64,000 nucleotides of DNA from contig JBCBBT010000011.1 in the NCBI GenBank assembly GCA_038531315.1, positions 1 through 64,000 on the forward strand, written 5' to 3'. Of the stretch, positions 45,225 through 54,077 are shown in pieces (position 1 is the stretch's first letter; each line of letters begins with the position of its first letter). The notes beneath the pieces were generated by a model. It ran no database searches, had not been told where the DNA came from, and saw nothing but the letters and a program-made list of their open reading frames with translations. A program made the translations under genes and the position numbers. The stretch comes from JAJFFW01 sp038531315 (lineage in GTDB: Bacteria > Pseudomonadota > Alphaproteobacteria > Caulobacterales > Parvularculaceae).

Positions 45225-46532
45225 ATGGCGATAAATTCCACAAAACCCGGCGCACGTCGCCTGCGGCCTGGCGTCATCGCGCTTTCAGGCGTTCTGGCCG
45301 CGCTGGCGCTCGCAGCGGCGATCGGCGCGGTTGCGGTAATATTTCAGGACAATCTCTCCCGCTTCGCGCTCAATCCGCGCAAACCCTTTGACACGCTGAC
45401 CCCGCCGCCGCGTCCTTCCTATGGCGAGGACGCGGCATGGGCGCTGCGGCCCGCCTCGCCGGCGGACGATAATGACGGGACGGCGACGGCGACGGCTTTC
45501 GCCGACGGGTTTGACGTTTTTCTGGTCCATGGCACCACCTATTTCGGGCGCGAGTATTGGAACGCGCCAATCGACGAGCCCGGCGCCGAGGCGCGACTGC
45601 AATCGGTGGCGCTGCCCAATCAGGCGGGGCCTTTTGTTCGGACCGGCCGCGTTTACGCGCCGCGTTATCGGCAAGCGACGCAGTTTGCGTTTTTTACGCA
45701 AAAATATGACGGCGTCGCGGCCCGATCAGCGGCCTTTGCTGATATCGACGCCGCCTTCCAGACGTTTCTCGCCGATGTCGCTGACACGCCCGAGCGGCCT
45801 TACATTCTGGCGGGCTACGGTCAGGGCGGCTTGCATGTGCTCGGCTTGCTGCAAAAACACTTTTCAGACGGCGCGGGCCCGGCGAACGACAATGCAAGCG
45901 ACAAGGCAAGCGAACAGGCGGGCGGGCGGGCGCGCAATCGCCTCGCCGCCGCCTATGTGATCGGCTATCCGGTCGCCCCCGAATTCTTCGATGACGACGC
46001 GGCCGTTTCAGCCTGCACCGATGCGGAGGATTTCCGATGTGTCGTCTCCTACGTGGCTTACGAGCCGCGCTTTGAAAAGGAAGCCCAACGCGCCCGCAAA
46101 CGATCGATGACATGGACCCCGTCGGGAGTGCTGACGCCGTCCGAAGGCGCGGCCCCGCTTTGCATCAATCCTTTGTCATGGCGTGAAAGCACGCTTTCTA
46201 TTGGTCCCGACCGTCACGTCGGCGCCGCTTCGGCGACAGGCCTTCGATTGACCGATACGCCGCCGCCGCTGCCCAACGCCGTCGGCGCGCAGTGCATTGA
46301 CGGCGTCCTCATTGTCGACCCGCCGGAACAGGATTATTTGCGCCGGCCCGGATGGTTCGCCGAAAAGTGGAAGCCGCTGACCTTCAATCTGTTTTACTAT
46401 GATCTTGCGCAAAACGCGGCCCTGCGCGCCCGCCGGACAGCCGCGCAACTGAACGAGGAAGCCTCAATCCTGGCGCCGATCGACGACGCGGTTGAAATCG
46501 GCGACAGTCCTGTCAATAAGGTCCCCGATTGA
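45225..46532 (+). CDS. DUF3089-like alpha/beta-hydrolase-fold protein, nucleophile replaced
   Basis: This 435-residue protein has one N-terminal membrane segment (about 16-40) and a periplasmic domain. FDVFLVHGTTYF (96-107), YAPRYRQATQFAFF (144-157) and ILAGYGQGGLHVLGLL (194-209) follow the DUF3089 pattern. The family elbow normally reads GHSQG; here it is GYGQG (197-201), so the usual serine is glycine. A serine esterase mechanism is therefore unlikely, unless another residue substitutes. An insertion rich in Asn/Asp/Ala follows (about 215-232). It lies 41 bp before galU in the same direction. Confidence 0.75.
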   Translation: MAINSTKPGARRLRPGVIALSGVLAALALAAAIGAVAVIFQDNLSRFALNPRKPFDTLTPPPRPSYGEDAAWALRPASPADDNDGTATATAFADGFDVFLVHGTTYFGREYWNAPIDEPGAEARLQSVALPNQAGPFVRTGRVYAPRYRQATQFAFFTQKYDGVAARSAAFADIDAAFQTFLADVADTPERPYILAGYGQGGLHVLGLLQKHFSDGAGPANDNASDKASEQAGGRARNRLAAAYVIGYPVAPEFFDDDAAVSACTDAEDFRCVVSYVAYEPRFEKEAQRARKRSMTWTPSGVLTPSEGAAPLCINPLSWRESTLSIGPDRHVGAASATGLRLTDTPPPLPNAVGAQCIDGVLIVDPPEQDYLRRPGWFAEKWKPLTFNLFYYDLAQNAALRARRTAAQLNEEASILAPIDDAVEIGDSPVNKVPD

Positions 46533-46573
46533 GAAAGCCGCGCCGCAGCGCGCCTCGCGAGGGACCCCAGCCC

Positions 46574-47452
46574 ATGAAGCCGATCCGTAAAGTTGTGATC
46601 CCCGTCGCCGGTCTCGGCACGCGCGTGTTGCCGGCGACGAAGTCCATCCCCAAAGAACTTCTCACCGTCGTTGATCGTCCGCTTATTGATTATGTAGTCG
46701 CCGAAGCGCGCGAGGCGGGTATCGAACACATCATTCTGGTGACCGGACGCGGCAAAGGCGCCATTGAGGATTTTTTCGATCACGCTTTTGAGCTTGAAGC
46801 GACGTTGCAGTCAAAAAACAAAAAGGAAATGCTCGACATGATTGTCGATGCGTTGCCGCAGGCGGGCGAGGTTTCCTACACGCGCCAGCAAGCGCCGCTC
46901 GGCCTCGGGCATGCGGTGTGGTGCGCGCGCGATCTCGTCGGGGATGAACCGTTCGCGGTCTCCCTGCCCGACGAAATCGTTCCCTCCCGCCCGGGCTTTC
47001 TGAAACAGATGGTCGACGCCTATCGGAACACTGGCGGCAATATTGTCGCCGTCGAAGAAGTGCCGCGCAACGAAGTTTCGAAATATGGGGTGATCGACCC
47101 GAAGGGCGACAGCGCGGGCCCGCTGATTGAAATGTCCGGAATGGTTGAAAAACCGCCAGCCGAGAGCGCGCCCTCAAACTTCAGGATTATCGGGCGCTAC
47201 GTTCTGCAGCCTGAAATATTCAATCTGCTGGAAACTCAGGAGCGCGGCGCTGGCGGCGAAATACAGCTGACGGACTCGATGAATACGCTGAACACACAAC
47301 AATCGTTTTACGCCTGCGTGTGCAGCGGCGTGATCCACGATTGCGGATCAAAGCTCGGATGGCTGCAAGCCAATCTCGACCTCGGTCTTCAGGACCCCGC
47401 TTTTGGCGACGACTTCGCCGCGTTCGCGAAGGCCCGGCTCAACAAGGCTTAA
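46574..47452 (+). CDS. galU: UTP-glucose-1-phosphate uridylyltransferase
   Basis: GalU makes UDP-glucose for surface glycans and related sugars. The 292-residue protein has the N-terminal nucleotide-binding signature IPVAGLGTRVLPATKSIPKE, then PLIDYVVAEA, QQAPLGLGHAVWCA and the active-site region VSKYGVIDPKGDS. The ATG at 46574 with GAGGGA upstream gives the family N terminus. An in-frame TTG 15 codons earlier would overlap the preceding gene. Confidence 0.96.
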   Translation: MKPIRKVVIPVAGLGTRVLPATKSIPKELLTVVDRPLIDYVVAEAREAGIEHIILVTGRGKGAIEDFFDHAFELEATLQSKNKKEMLDMIVDALPQAGEVSYTRQQAPLGLGHAVWCARDLVGDEPFAVSLPDEIVPSRPGFLKQMVDAYRNTGGNIVAVEEVPRNEVSKYGVIDPKGDSAGPLIEMSGMVEKPPAESAPSNFRIIGRYVLQPEIFNLLETQERGAGGEIQLTDSMNTLNTQQSFYACVCSGVIHDCGSKLGWLQANLDLGLQDPAFGDDFAAFAKARLNKA

Positions 47453-47470
47453 ATTCAGACGAGACCGCGA

Positions 47471-47752
47471 CTAGGCGATCTGGCGCGGACGGTGGACAGC
47501 CAGATATTCGCGCGCCTGACGCTGAGCTTCGGCGATCTCTTCCTGCGTCATTTCAAGCGCAAGTTCGGTCCTGTATGCGCGGGCCTCAAGATTGCCCTGC
47601 ATGGCCGCGAGATTAAACCATTTGTGAGCCGTAATCAGATCAAGCCCCTCGCCGTCGTCGACTGACGCTTCTAATCCAAGTCGATACATTTCTTCCCCCG
47701 AAATAATTGGCTCGGCCCCCACCAGGTCCGACACGTTTACTGACACAGACAT
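47471..47752 (-). CDS. Small Sel1-like repeat protein
   Basis: This 93-residue protein carries one Sel1-like unit (LDLITAHKWFNLAAMQGNLEARAYRTEL). It continues into a helix rich in Glu, Gln and Arg that may bind a partner. It has no signal peptide. The ATG at 47752 is chosen because GGAGAG lies 8 nt upstream, which does not suit the GTG three codons earlier. It is convergent with galU. Its upstream region contains three CtrA-like half-sites, so cell-cycle control is possible. Confidence 0.75.
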   Translation of the reverse strand: MSVSVNVSDLVGAEPIISGEEMYRLGLEASVDDGEGLDLITAHKWFNLAAMQGNLEARAYRTELALEMTQEEIAEAQRQAREYLAVHRPRQIA

Positions 47753-47802
47753 TTCGCACACTCTCCGTTGACATCACTTCCCCGTTCTGATGACGGGCGT
47801 TG

Positions 47803-47895
47803 TTAACCATGGAGGAGATTTAAGGTTAGACCCTAAAATCCCGTAAACTCTGCCTTAAGCATTCGTTTACGGATTAATTAGAATTTGATAACCAT
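47803..47895. promoter_or_regulatory. Cluster of CtrA-like binding sites upstream of the Sel1-like gene
   Basis: An A/T-rich gap holds TTAACCAT (47803-47810), TTAA-N7-TTTA (47855-47869; consensus TTAA-N7-TTAA, one mismatch) and ATAACCAT (47888-47895). These match the binding motifs known for the cell-cycle regulator CtrA of alphaproteobacteria. Sites were found by eye; occupancy is inferred. Confidence 0.5.
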
Positions 47896-47954
47896 TTTAT
47901 CGGTCGAATTTTCGACAAAATTCATCTGTTTGACGCGGCTCCAGGCGGGCGGGT

Positions 47955-49688
47955 CTATCCACAAAGCCTTTGAGCGAGACCGCTCTGCGGAGAAATCAGC
48001 GCAGATTTCCAGATTGTGCGCCGCCAACCGGTCGGTTTGAATGGATGGCGCCATGGGGCCGGATGGGATTGGATCGCGCCGGCGCTGAGGTCGTCGCTGA
48101 CCCAGGACGGCAATGGCGGGCCCAAATCATCCGACCACACCAGAATACAGGATCGCCCCAAATCTCGGCCCGCATCTCGGCCCATATCTCGAAAAGCTGG
48201 CGGCGTGTAATAAGGCATATCCAGCGAGGCAATACGCGCCGCGGGGAAAAGCCTGCGCAAATTGCCCGAAATAATATCATTGGCGCCGACAAGTGTTCCG
48301 TATGGGACATTATCAATCTTCTGAACCACCGCCTTCGCGCCGTCATGGGGAATCCATTGCCGGCAGGAGGAACAAAAAGGCGCGCCCGGCGTCGCCGCCT
48401 GGACGATGCGCAACACAGCAAACAAGACAATGAGCCCGGCGAGCAATCGCCCAAAGAGGCGGCGCGACGGCATCGACGGCGACGTTAACGCAATAAAAGC
48501 GAACAGCCAGAAAAAAGCAGGCGTCAGAAATGCGATCGCATAGCGCTCCTGAAAGCCGCCGATCCCGGACAAAGCGACCGCCGCGGTGAGCCCGGCGATG
48601 CTGATCAGCGACGCATCGCGCACCAACAGCGCCGGCGATCCGTCGCCTGGCGCCATGAGATTGCGCAGCGCTGCGCGGATTGATGGCCGGAAGACGACCG
48701 CAGCGATGAGGAAAATCGGCAAAAAGAATGAGGCGATAGCCCATAGCGCCGCCGCAAAGCCCGAGAAAACGCGCACGAGATAACCGCTTTGCGCGGCGCC
48801 GTCGCTCTGGAGCTTTGCGCCCGCTTGCGCGGCGAGCGCGCTGTTTTCTGAAAGCACCCACAGCGCGTGCGGCGCAAGAACAAAAAGCGCCGCTGCGATC
48901 GCACCGAGCGTCGGCGGCGCGAGCAAGACCCGGCGCGTCGGCGCGCGTAACGCCATCGCGCAGACGACCGCCGCTGCGAGCCCGACAAAAGCGTATTTTG
49001 ACAAGACCCCAAGCGCGAGCGCGCCGCCAAACAGAACATAATCGCCAAAGCGCCGGCGCCGTATCAGACGCAAGACGCTCCAGAGGAACAAAAGGCTCGC
49101 CGTGATCAGGACAATCGTATGCGTGAAGGCCTGATGATAGTTCCAACCGATCTGGTAAAGCCCAAGCAATGACAGCGCCGCCAGGGCGGCCCACTCTGCG
49201 CGCCCGCGACGATCCTGCCCTTGCGTGCGCCCCCGCATCAATTCATCCATCGTCAAATAGGCGAAGGCGCCCGAGACGGTCATCAATCCGTATTTGACGA
49301 CCAGAAAGCTTTCGAGCGTCGGGCCCGTCAGTTGCTGAACGCTCCACAAGAGCCACTCATAAAGCGGCGGATTGGCCGGCAGGTAACCGCCGCGAAGCGA
49401 CTGGGCGACAACGTTCAGCTTTGCATCATCAAGCGCCAGCGCGTCGCCGTACAACTTCGAGATCGCAAAATGAACAAGTCCGTAAACGGCGTAAAAGCCG
49501 ATGACGCCCCGAAGGGACGTCGGCCGCCGTCGGACGCCGCGCAAGCTCTGCGCAGCGCCGTAACTTTCATCTGTCGCGTTTAGCGCCGCGGCGCCAAAGG
49601 TCTGATCTTCAGGACCGACGCTTTTGCTCACGGCGGGGCTCGCCTCATCGCTTTGGATTGTCGGACACTGAGCGCCGATAAGTTGCAA
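47955..49688 (-). CDS. GT39-family membrane glycosyltransferase (ArnT/PMT-like)
   Basis: This 577-residue protein has about ten hydrophobic segments. After a 65-residue polar N terminus comes a first loop containing LALDDAKLNVVAQSLRGGY and NPPLYEWLLWSVQQL, the pattern of lipid-phospho-sugar-using GT39/PMT_2 enzymes, in which an early acidic pair is catalytic. The C-terminal part after the last helix (about 430-577) is periplasmic and has a CSSC pair. It would add a sugar from a polyprenyl carrier to a lipid or protein outside the membrane. Substrate unknown. The exact start is uncertain, since the first 65 residues are poorly conserved-looking. Confidence 0.82.
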   Translation of the reverse strand: MQLIGAQCPTIQSDEASPAVSKSVGPEDQTFGAAALNATDESYGAAQSLRGVRRRPTSLRGVIGFYAVYGLVHFAISKLYGDALALDDAKLNVVAQSLRGGYLPANPPLYEWLLWSVQQLTGPTLESFLVVKYGLMTVSGAFAYLTMDELMRGRTQGQDRRGRAEWAALAALSLLGLYQIGWNYHQAFTHTIVLITASLLFLWSVLRLIRRRRFGDYVLFGGALALGVLSKYAFVGLAAAVVCAMALRAPTRRVLLAPPTLGAIAAALFVLAPHALWVLSENSALAAQAGAKLQSDGAAQSGYLVRVFSGFAAALWAIASFFLPIFLIAAVVFRPSIRAALRNLMAPGDGSPALLVRDASLISIAGLTAAVALSGIGGFQERYAIAFLTPAFFWLFAFIALTSPSMPSRRLFGRLLAGLIVLFAVLRIVQAATPGAPFCSSCRQWIPHDGAKAVVQKIDNVPYGTLVGANDIISGNLRRLFPAARIASLDMPYYTPPAFRDMGRDAGRDLGRSCILVWSDDLGPPLPSWVSDDLSAGAIQSHPAPWRHPFKPTGWRRTIWKSALISPQSGLAQRLCG

Positions 49689-49736
49689 GAAAGTCTCGAC
49701 GAAACGACCCTGGCGACACGCTGATGCGCCGTGCGT

Positions 49737-50171
49737 TTAGCTCTCGTCAACGTCCTCATCAGGCTTTTCAACCAGACGCTCAAAATCGCCGATGCCGCAG
49801 GAGCCAAGCGTTTGCCCTGTCGTGTTATCGACGACCCGAACGATTTCGTTCCGGCAAAGCTGCGGCGCGCCATTGATGCGATACTGTAGCCGGGACGTGA
49901 TCCGTCCGGCGCCGCCGCACCTGCCGTTGGTTTCATTGAGGTAATAGTCATTAAGGCCGACACGGACGAGGAAAACGCGTTCGCTCAAAGGCTTGATCTG
50001 ATCGATTTGCGTCAGGCTCAGGCAGTTGCGCCGATCGCCCGTTTTCTCAAACTCGGCAAGACGCGCTTTGGCTTCATCCGACAATTCGCCGCGATCGACC
50101 CGTGTCGTCTCGCAAGCGCCCGCGGCGGCGAAAGCGACTGTCAAAAAGCCAGCAGCTATCATCTTGTTCAT
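49737..50171 (-). CDS. DUF6491-like secreted protein or lipoprotein
   Basis: The ATG at 50171 gives a 144-residue protein with a signal peptide ending AAAGAC, so cysteine 20 may be lipidated. The mature part follows the DUF6491 pattern: RNCLSLTQIDQIKPLSERVF, then YYLNETNGRCGG and LCRNEIVRVVD with CGIGDFERL. Four further cysteines suggest disulfides. It ends with an acidic tail, EKPDEDVDES. Function unknown. It lies 30 bp downstream of gatB on the same strand. Confidence 0.7.
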   Translation of the reverse strand: MNKMIAAGFLTVAFAAAGACETTRVDRGELSDEAKARLAEFEKTGDRRNCLSLTQIDQIKPLSERVFLVRVGLNDYYLNETNGRCGGAGRITSRLQYRINGAPQLCRNEIVRVVDNTTGQTLGSCGIGDFERLVEKPDEDVDES

Positions 50172-50225
50172 GATACTTCTCCGTTCGCGCCCCAACGCCC
50201 GCCCCGATGGTACATCCGTCTGGAA

Positions 50226-51686
50226 TTAGACGCCAAGTTTTTTCTTGAGGATTTCGTTCACAGCTTGGGGATTAGCCTTGCCGCCGGTCTTTTGCATGAC
50301 CTGGCCGACGAACCAGCCCAGTGTTTTGGGCTTTTCTTTGACCTGCTCGACCTGTTTCGGGTTCGCGGCGATGATTTCGTCGACGACAGCCTCGATCGCG
50401 CCGGTGTCCGTCACCTGTTTCAGGCCTTTCTCCTCAACAATCTTGTCAGGGTCGTCGCCGGTCTCGAACATGATTTCAAAGACCTGCTTGGCGATTCGCC
50501 CTGAGATTGTTTTATCCGCGATAAGATCAATCAACGCGCCGAGCTGGCGCGCGCTGACCGGCGACGCGTCGATCTCAACGCCCGCCTTGTTGAGCGCCCC
50601 AAAGAGTTCCGTCGTGACCCAGTTGGAGGCGAGCTTGCCGTCGCGGCCACGCGCGACGTCCTCAAAAAAGGCGGCCTTTTCCTTGTCCATCGCCAAAACG
50701 GAAGCGTCATAAGGCGACAGGCCGTAATCGGCGATGAAGCGGGCCTTTTTGGCGTCGGGCAGTTCCGGAAGGCTTGCCCTGATCGCGTCGACAAACGCCT
50801 GTTCCAGCTCCAGCGGCAAAAGGTCAGGATCGGGGAAGTAGCGGTAATCATGCGCATCTTCCTTTGACCGCATGGTGCGCGTCTCGCCGGTTGCCGGATT
50901 AAAGAGCCGCGTTTCCTGATCGATGACGCCGCCGCCTTCGATGACTTCAATCTGGCGGCGGGCTTCATAGTCGATAACTTGCCTGACAAAGCGGATCGAG
51001 TTGACGTTTTTGGTTTCCGTCCGTGTGCCAAATTCTTCGCCCGGCCGGCGCACCGAGACATTGACGTCCGCGCGCATTGAGCCTTCTTCCATATTGCCGT
51101 CGCAGGTGCCGAGATAGCGGACAATCGTGCGCAGCTTGTTGAAATAGGCCGCACCCTCCTCGGCGGAGCGCATGTCGGGCTTTGAAACGATTTCCATCAG
51201 CGCCACGCCGGAGCGATTGAGATCCACATAGGATTCTTTGGGCGCAAGATCATGGATCGATTTGCCGGCGTCCTGTTCAAGGTGCAGGCGCTCAACGCCG
51301 ATGGTGCGCGTCTCACCGCCGTCGAGTTCAATTTCGATTTCGCCTTCGCCAACGATTGGATCTTTATACTGAGAAATCTGATAGCCTTGCGGCAGATCAG
51401 GATAAAAATAGTTCTTCCGGTCAAACCGCGACCACAGATTGATTTTGGCGTTGAGACCGAGCCCCGTCCGCACCGCCTGCTCGACGCAATATTTGTTGAT
51501 CACGGGCAGCATGCCCGGCATCGCGGCGTCGACAAGCGAGACATTCTCATTCGGCCCCGCGCCATAGGCCGCGCTGGCGCCGGAAAACAGCTTGGCCTGC
51601 GATGAAACCTGTGCGTGGACTTCGAGGCCGATAACGACTTCCCAGTCGCCCGTCTCGCCCTTCAGGAGATTGCGGTGTTCGCTCAT
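50226..51686 (-). CDS. gatB: Asp-tRNA(Asn)/Glu-tRNA(Gln) amidotransferase subunit B
   Basis: GatB is the tRNA-binding and kinase subunit that activates Glu-tRNA(Gln) or Asp-tRNA(Asn) for amidation. The 486-residue protein starts MSEHRNLLKGETGDWEVVIG and has GLEVHAQVSSQAKLFSGAS, the family signature FDRKNYFYPDLPQGYQISQY, and the C-terminal YqeY-like tail domain (GWFVGQVMQKTGGKANPQAV). A longer frame upstream is not conserved. It is separated from gatC-gatA by a P450 gene and a hydrolase gene. Confidence 0.97.
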   Translation of the reverse strand: MSEHRNLLKGETGDWEVVIGLEVHAQVSSQAKLFSGASAAYGAGPNENVSLVDAAMPGMLPVINKYCVEQAVRTGLGLNAKINLWSRFDRKNYFYPDLPQGYQISQYKDPIVGEGEIEIELDGGETRTIGVERLHLEQDAGKSIHDLAPKESYVDLNRSGVALMEIVSKPDMRSAEEGAAYFNKLRTIVRYLGTCDGNMEEGSMRADVNVSVRRPGEEFGTRTETKNVNSIRFVRQVIDYEARRQIEVIEGGGVIDQETRLFNPATGETRTMRSKEDAHDYRYFPDPDLLPLELEQAFVDAIRASLPELPDAKKARFIADYGLSPYDASVLAMDKEKAAFFEDVARGRDGKLASNWVTTELFGALNKAGVEIDASPVSARQLGALIDLIADKTISGRIAKQVFEIMFETGDDPDKIVEEKGLKQVTDTGAIEAVVDEIIAANPKQVEQVKEKPKTLGWFVGQVMQKTGGKANPQAVNEILKKKLGV

Positions 51687-51909
51687 CTGCGGTGTCTTTC
51701 GTCTGCGCCGGCCCGGCGTCCGGTCTGTTTCGGCGATAAAGCGCGAAGCGGGGCGCGGAATCAAGGGCCGCGCCGGCGCACTCTCAGCGCCGCCGCCCGG
51801 CGCGAGGCGCCCAGCGCGATTGCGGCGCACGACAAAGGTCCATAGACAAAGGTCTACAAACACCGGGTCACAGACAAAGAGCGCTCAGCCCAACCCAAAA
51901 GGTCAGCCC

Positions 51910-53265
51910 ATGTCCGAAACCAAGTCCCTGCCGCTCGTCAGCAGCGCCGCACAGGAGGACGGCCCGCCGGGCGCGCCGGCATTCCCCCGGACTTATGACA
52001 TTGCCCCGCCCGCGCCGCTTGCAGACCTTGAGTTGTTCACGAAGGGGCATCCCTTTGACGCCTACCGGACCTTGCGGGAAATCGCGCCGGTCTGTTGGAC
52101 GCCGGAGACCTACGCGCACACGCCCGACGGACCCGGTTTCTGGGCGGTGACGCGCTATGAGGATGTGAGAACCGTCGAGCTCGACACCAAGACGTTCTCC
52201 TCCCAGAAGGGCGGCATCAATATGGGTTACGGCCCGCCCGAGACCCGCCATCCGCTGTTGCACCCGGCGACGCTCAACACGATGATCTGCCTCGACGCGC
52301 CGTATCATCTGCCCCTGCGGCGCGAGCACATGCCCTTTTTCACGCCGGACTACGTCGCGCGCCTTGAAACGCGGGTGCACGACAAGATCGACGCTCTCCT
52401 CGACGCCATGGCCGAGCGGGGCCCGCATGTGGACATGGTGCAGAATTTCTCCGCCGAGCTGCCGCTGTTTACGCTTTGCGAGATGCTAGGCGTGCCCGAG
52501 GCCGACAGACCGAAGCTTGTCGGCTGGATGCACCATCTGGAAGTCGCCGCGGACACAATTGCCCGCCAGTCGCTCGCTGATACCGATCCGGCGCTGATTA
52601 TGACCTTTATGGCCAGCATTCAGGAAATGTTCGACTACGGACGAGCGATCCTGACCGAACGGCGCGCGAACCCCCGCGAGGACCTCCTGAGCGCAATCGC
52701 TTCTGCGACGGTCGACGGCGCCGCCCTCGGCGATGAGTATCTTGACGGCTCATGGTTGTTGATCGTTTTCGCCGGCAATGACACGACGCGCAACTCGCTG
52801 TCGGGGACCATGCGGCTATTGACGGAATTTCCCGATCAGAAAGCCAAACTGATCGATAACCCGGACCTGACGCCGGGCATGGTCGATGAGGCGATCCGGA
52901 TGATTTCTCCGGTCATTCACATGCGCCGCACCGCGACCCGCGACACGGAACTCGCCGGCCAGAAGATCGCCGAGGGCGAGAAAGTCATCATGTGGTATGG
53001 CGCGGCCAATCGCGACGAAGCGATCTTCGCCGCGCCCGACGTCATGGATGTCGAGCGCGTCAATGCGAGCGATCACCTGGCTTTCGGACTCGGCCCTCAT
53101 GTCTGTCTCGGCAAGCGCATCGCCAATATGCAGCTTGAAGCGGCGTATCAAAAAATTCTGGCGCGGTTTCCGAAAATCGAATGGACGGGCGCCATTGAGA
53201 TGGCGCCGAACAACTTCGTTCACGCGATTTCAAAACTTGAGGTCAACCTGAACGGGAACGGCTAA
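51910..53265 (+). CDS. Cytochrome P450
   Basis: This 451-residue soluble bacterial P450 has the I-helix oxygen-activating motif AGNDTTRN (288-295), an ExxR-like region following it, and the heme loop FGLGPHVCLGKRIANMQLE with cysteine ligand about 399. The start MSETKSLPLVSSAAQ follows a long in-frame stretch inside the gatB upstream region. The I-helix and heme loop resemble class I P450s that act on terpenes, sterols or fatty acids. No ferredoxin or reductase gene is adjacent, so redox partners must come from elsewhere. Its stop overlaps the stop of the next, convergent gene (CTAA). Confidence 0.92.
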   Translation: MSETKSLPLVSSAAQEDGPPGAPAFPRTYDIAPPAPLADLELFTKGHPFDAYRTLREIAPVCWTPETYAHTPDGPGFWAVTRYEDVRTVELDTKTFSSQKGGINMGYGPPETRHPLLHPATLNTMICLDAPYHLPLRREHMPFFTPDYVARLETRVHDKIDALLDAMAERGPHVDMVQNFSAELPLFTLCEMLGVPEADRPKLVGWMHHLEVAADTIARQSLADTDPALIMTFMASIQEMFDYGRAILTERRANPREDLLSAIASATVDGAALGDEYLDGSWLLIVFAGNDTTRNSLSGTMRLLTEFPDQKAKLIDNPDLTPGMVDEAIRMISPVIHMRRTATRDTELAGQKIAEGEKVIMWYGAANRDEAIFAAPDVMDVERVNASDHLAFGLGPHVCLGKRIANMQLEAAYQKILARFPKIEWTGAIEMAPNNFVHAISKLEVNLNGNG

Positions 53266-54077
53266 GGCGCGACGTCAGCCGCCCGCATGCTCGATGGCGT
53301 GTTCTCGGATGGCGTGCTCTCGGTGGCGCGTTCTTTTGCGCGCTGAACCGCCGCGTGGAGCCGGCGGGGATATTGCAGTTCCAGATAATGCGTGCCGCCC
53401 GGAATAATCTCGCACCGGGCGTTGTCGCCCAGCCGCGTCATCAATGTCTCGGCGTTAGACTTCGGCACAATCGCATCGAAATCTCCGTGCACGACCTCGA
53501 CCGGCGCCCTGAGGTTTGCGACCGCATCGAGCAAGGGGCCGATCTGGTCGCGCCGTCCCGCCACTTCATCGCGGACTTTCTTCCACCGGTTCGGCACATA
53601 GTCTTCGATGCGTTCATCGCGCCCGAGCCTTTCAAGGGTCAGCGCATAATCGTGCGGCTCGTCGATCAGCGCCGCCACCGTGACGACGCCGCGCACCGCT
53701 TCGGGGAAATCAAGGGCGGCCTTCAGCGCCAGCTCGCCGCCATAAGAAACGCCCAGCGTGATGATCTTCTTGTCGCCATAGGCGCCGCCGCCGCATGAGG
53801 CCGGCAGGAACGGTCTGATCGCCGCCACCTGTTCATCGAAATCGGTGACCGCTTCGGGGTGCCCGCGCCCAAACCCCGGCCGCGCGGGCAGGACGACATC
53901 AATGCCCGCCGGCGCGGTCTGGATAAACCGTCTGTATAAATACCGATTAGCCGGCGTCCCGTGAAAAATGATCAACCGCCAGTCGCCCGGGTCTTCGGCG
54001 ATCAGCGCCTGCGTCTCCAGCGGCGAGCGCAGCGGAGCCGTATAGGTGATATCGCGGTAGCGACGGGTCACGCCCAC
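53262..54077 (-). CDS. Alpha/beta hydrolase
   Basis: This 271-residue hydrolase has the oxyanion loop FHGTPANRYLYRRFI, the nucleophile elbow GVSYGGELAL, an acid in VVHGDFDAIVPKS and the histidine in GGTHYLEL. No signal peptide is seen. The last 25 residues are low-complexity. The first 10 bp overlap the end of gatA, which suggests translation coupled to gatCA. Substrate unknown; a carboxylic ester is a reasonable guess from the fold. Confidence 0.83.
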   Translation of the reverse strand: MGVTRRYRDITYTAPLRSPLETQALIAEDPGDWRLIIFHGTPANRYLYRRFIQTAPAGIDVVLPARPGFGRGHPEAVTDFDEQVAAIRPFLPASCGGGAYGDKKIITLGVSYGGELALKAALDFPEAVRGVVTVAALIDEPHDYALTLERLGRDERIEDYVPNRWKKVRDEVAGRRDQIGPLLDAVANLRAPVEVVHGDFDAIVPKSNAETLMTRLGDNARCEIIPGGTHYLELQYPRRLHAAVQRAKERATESTPSENTPSSMRAADVAP

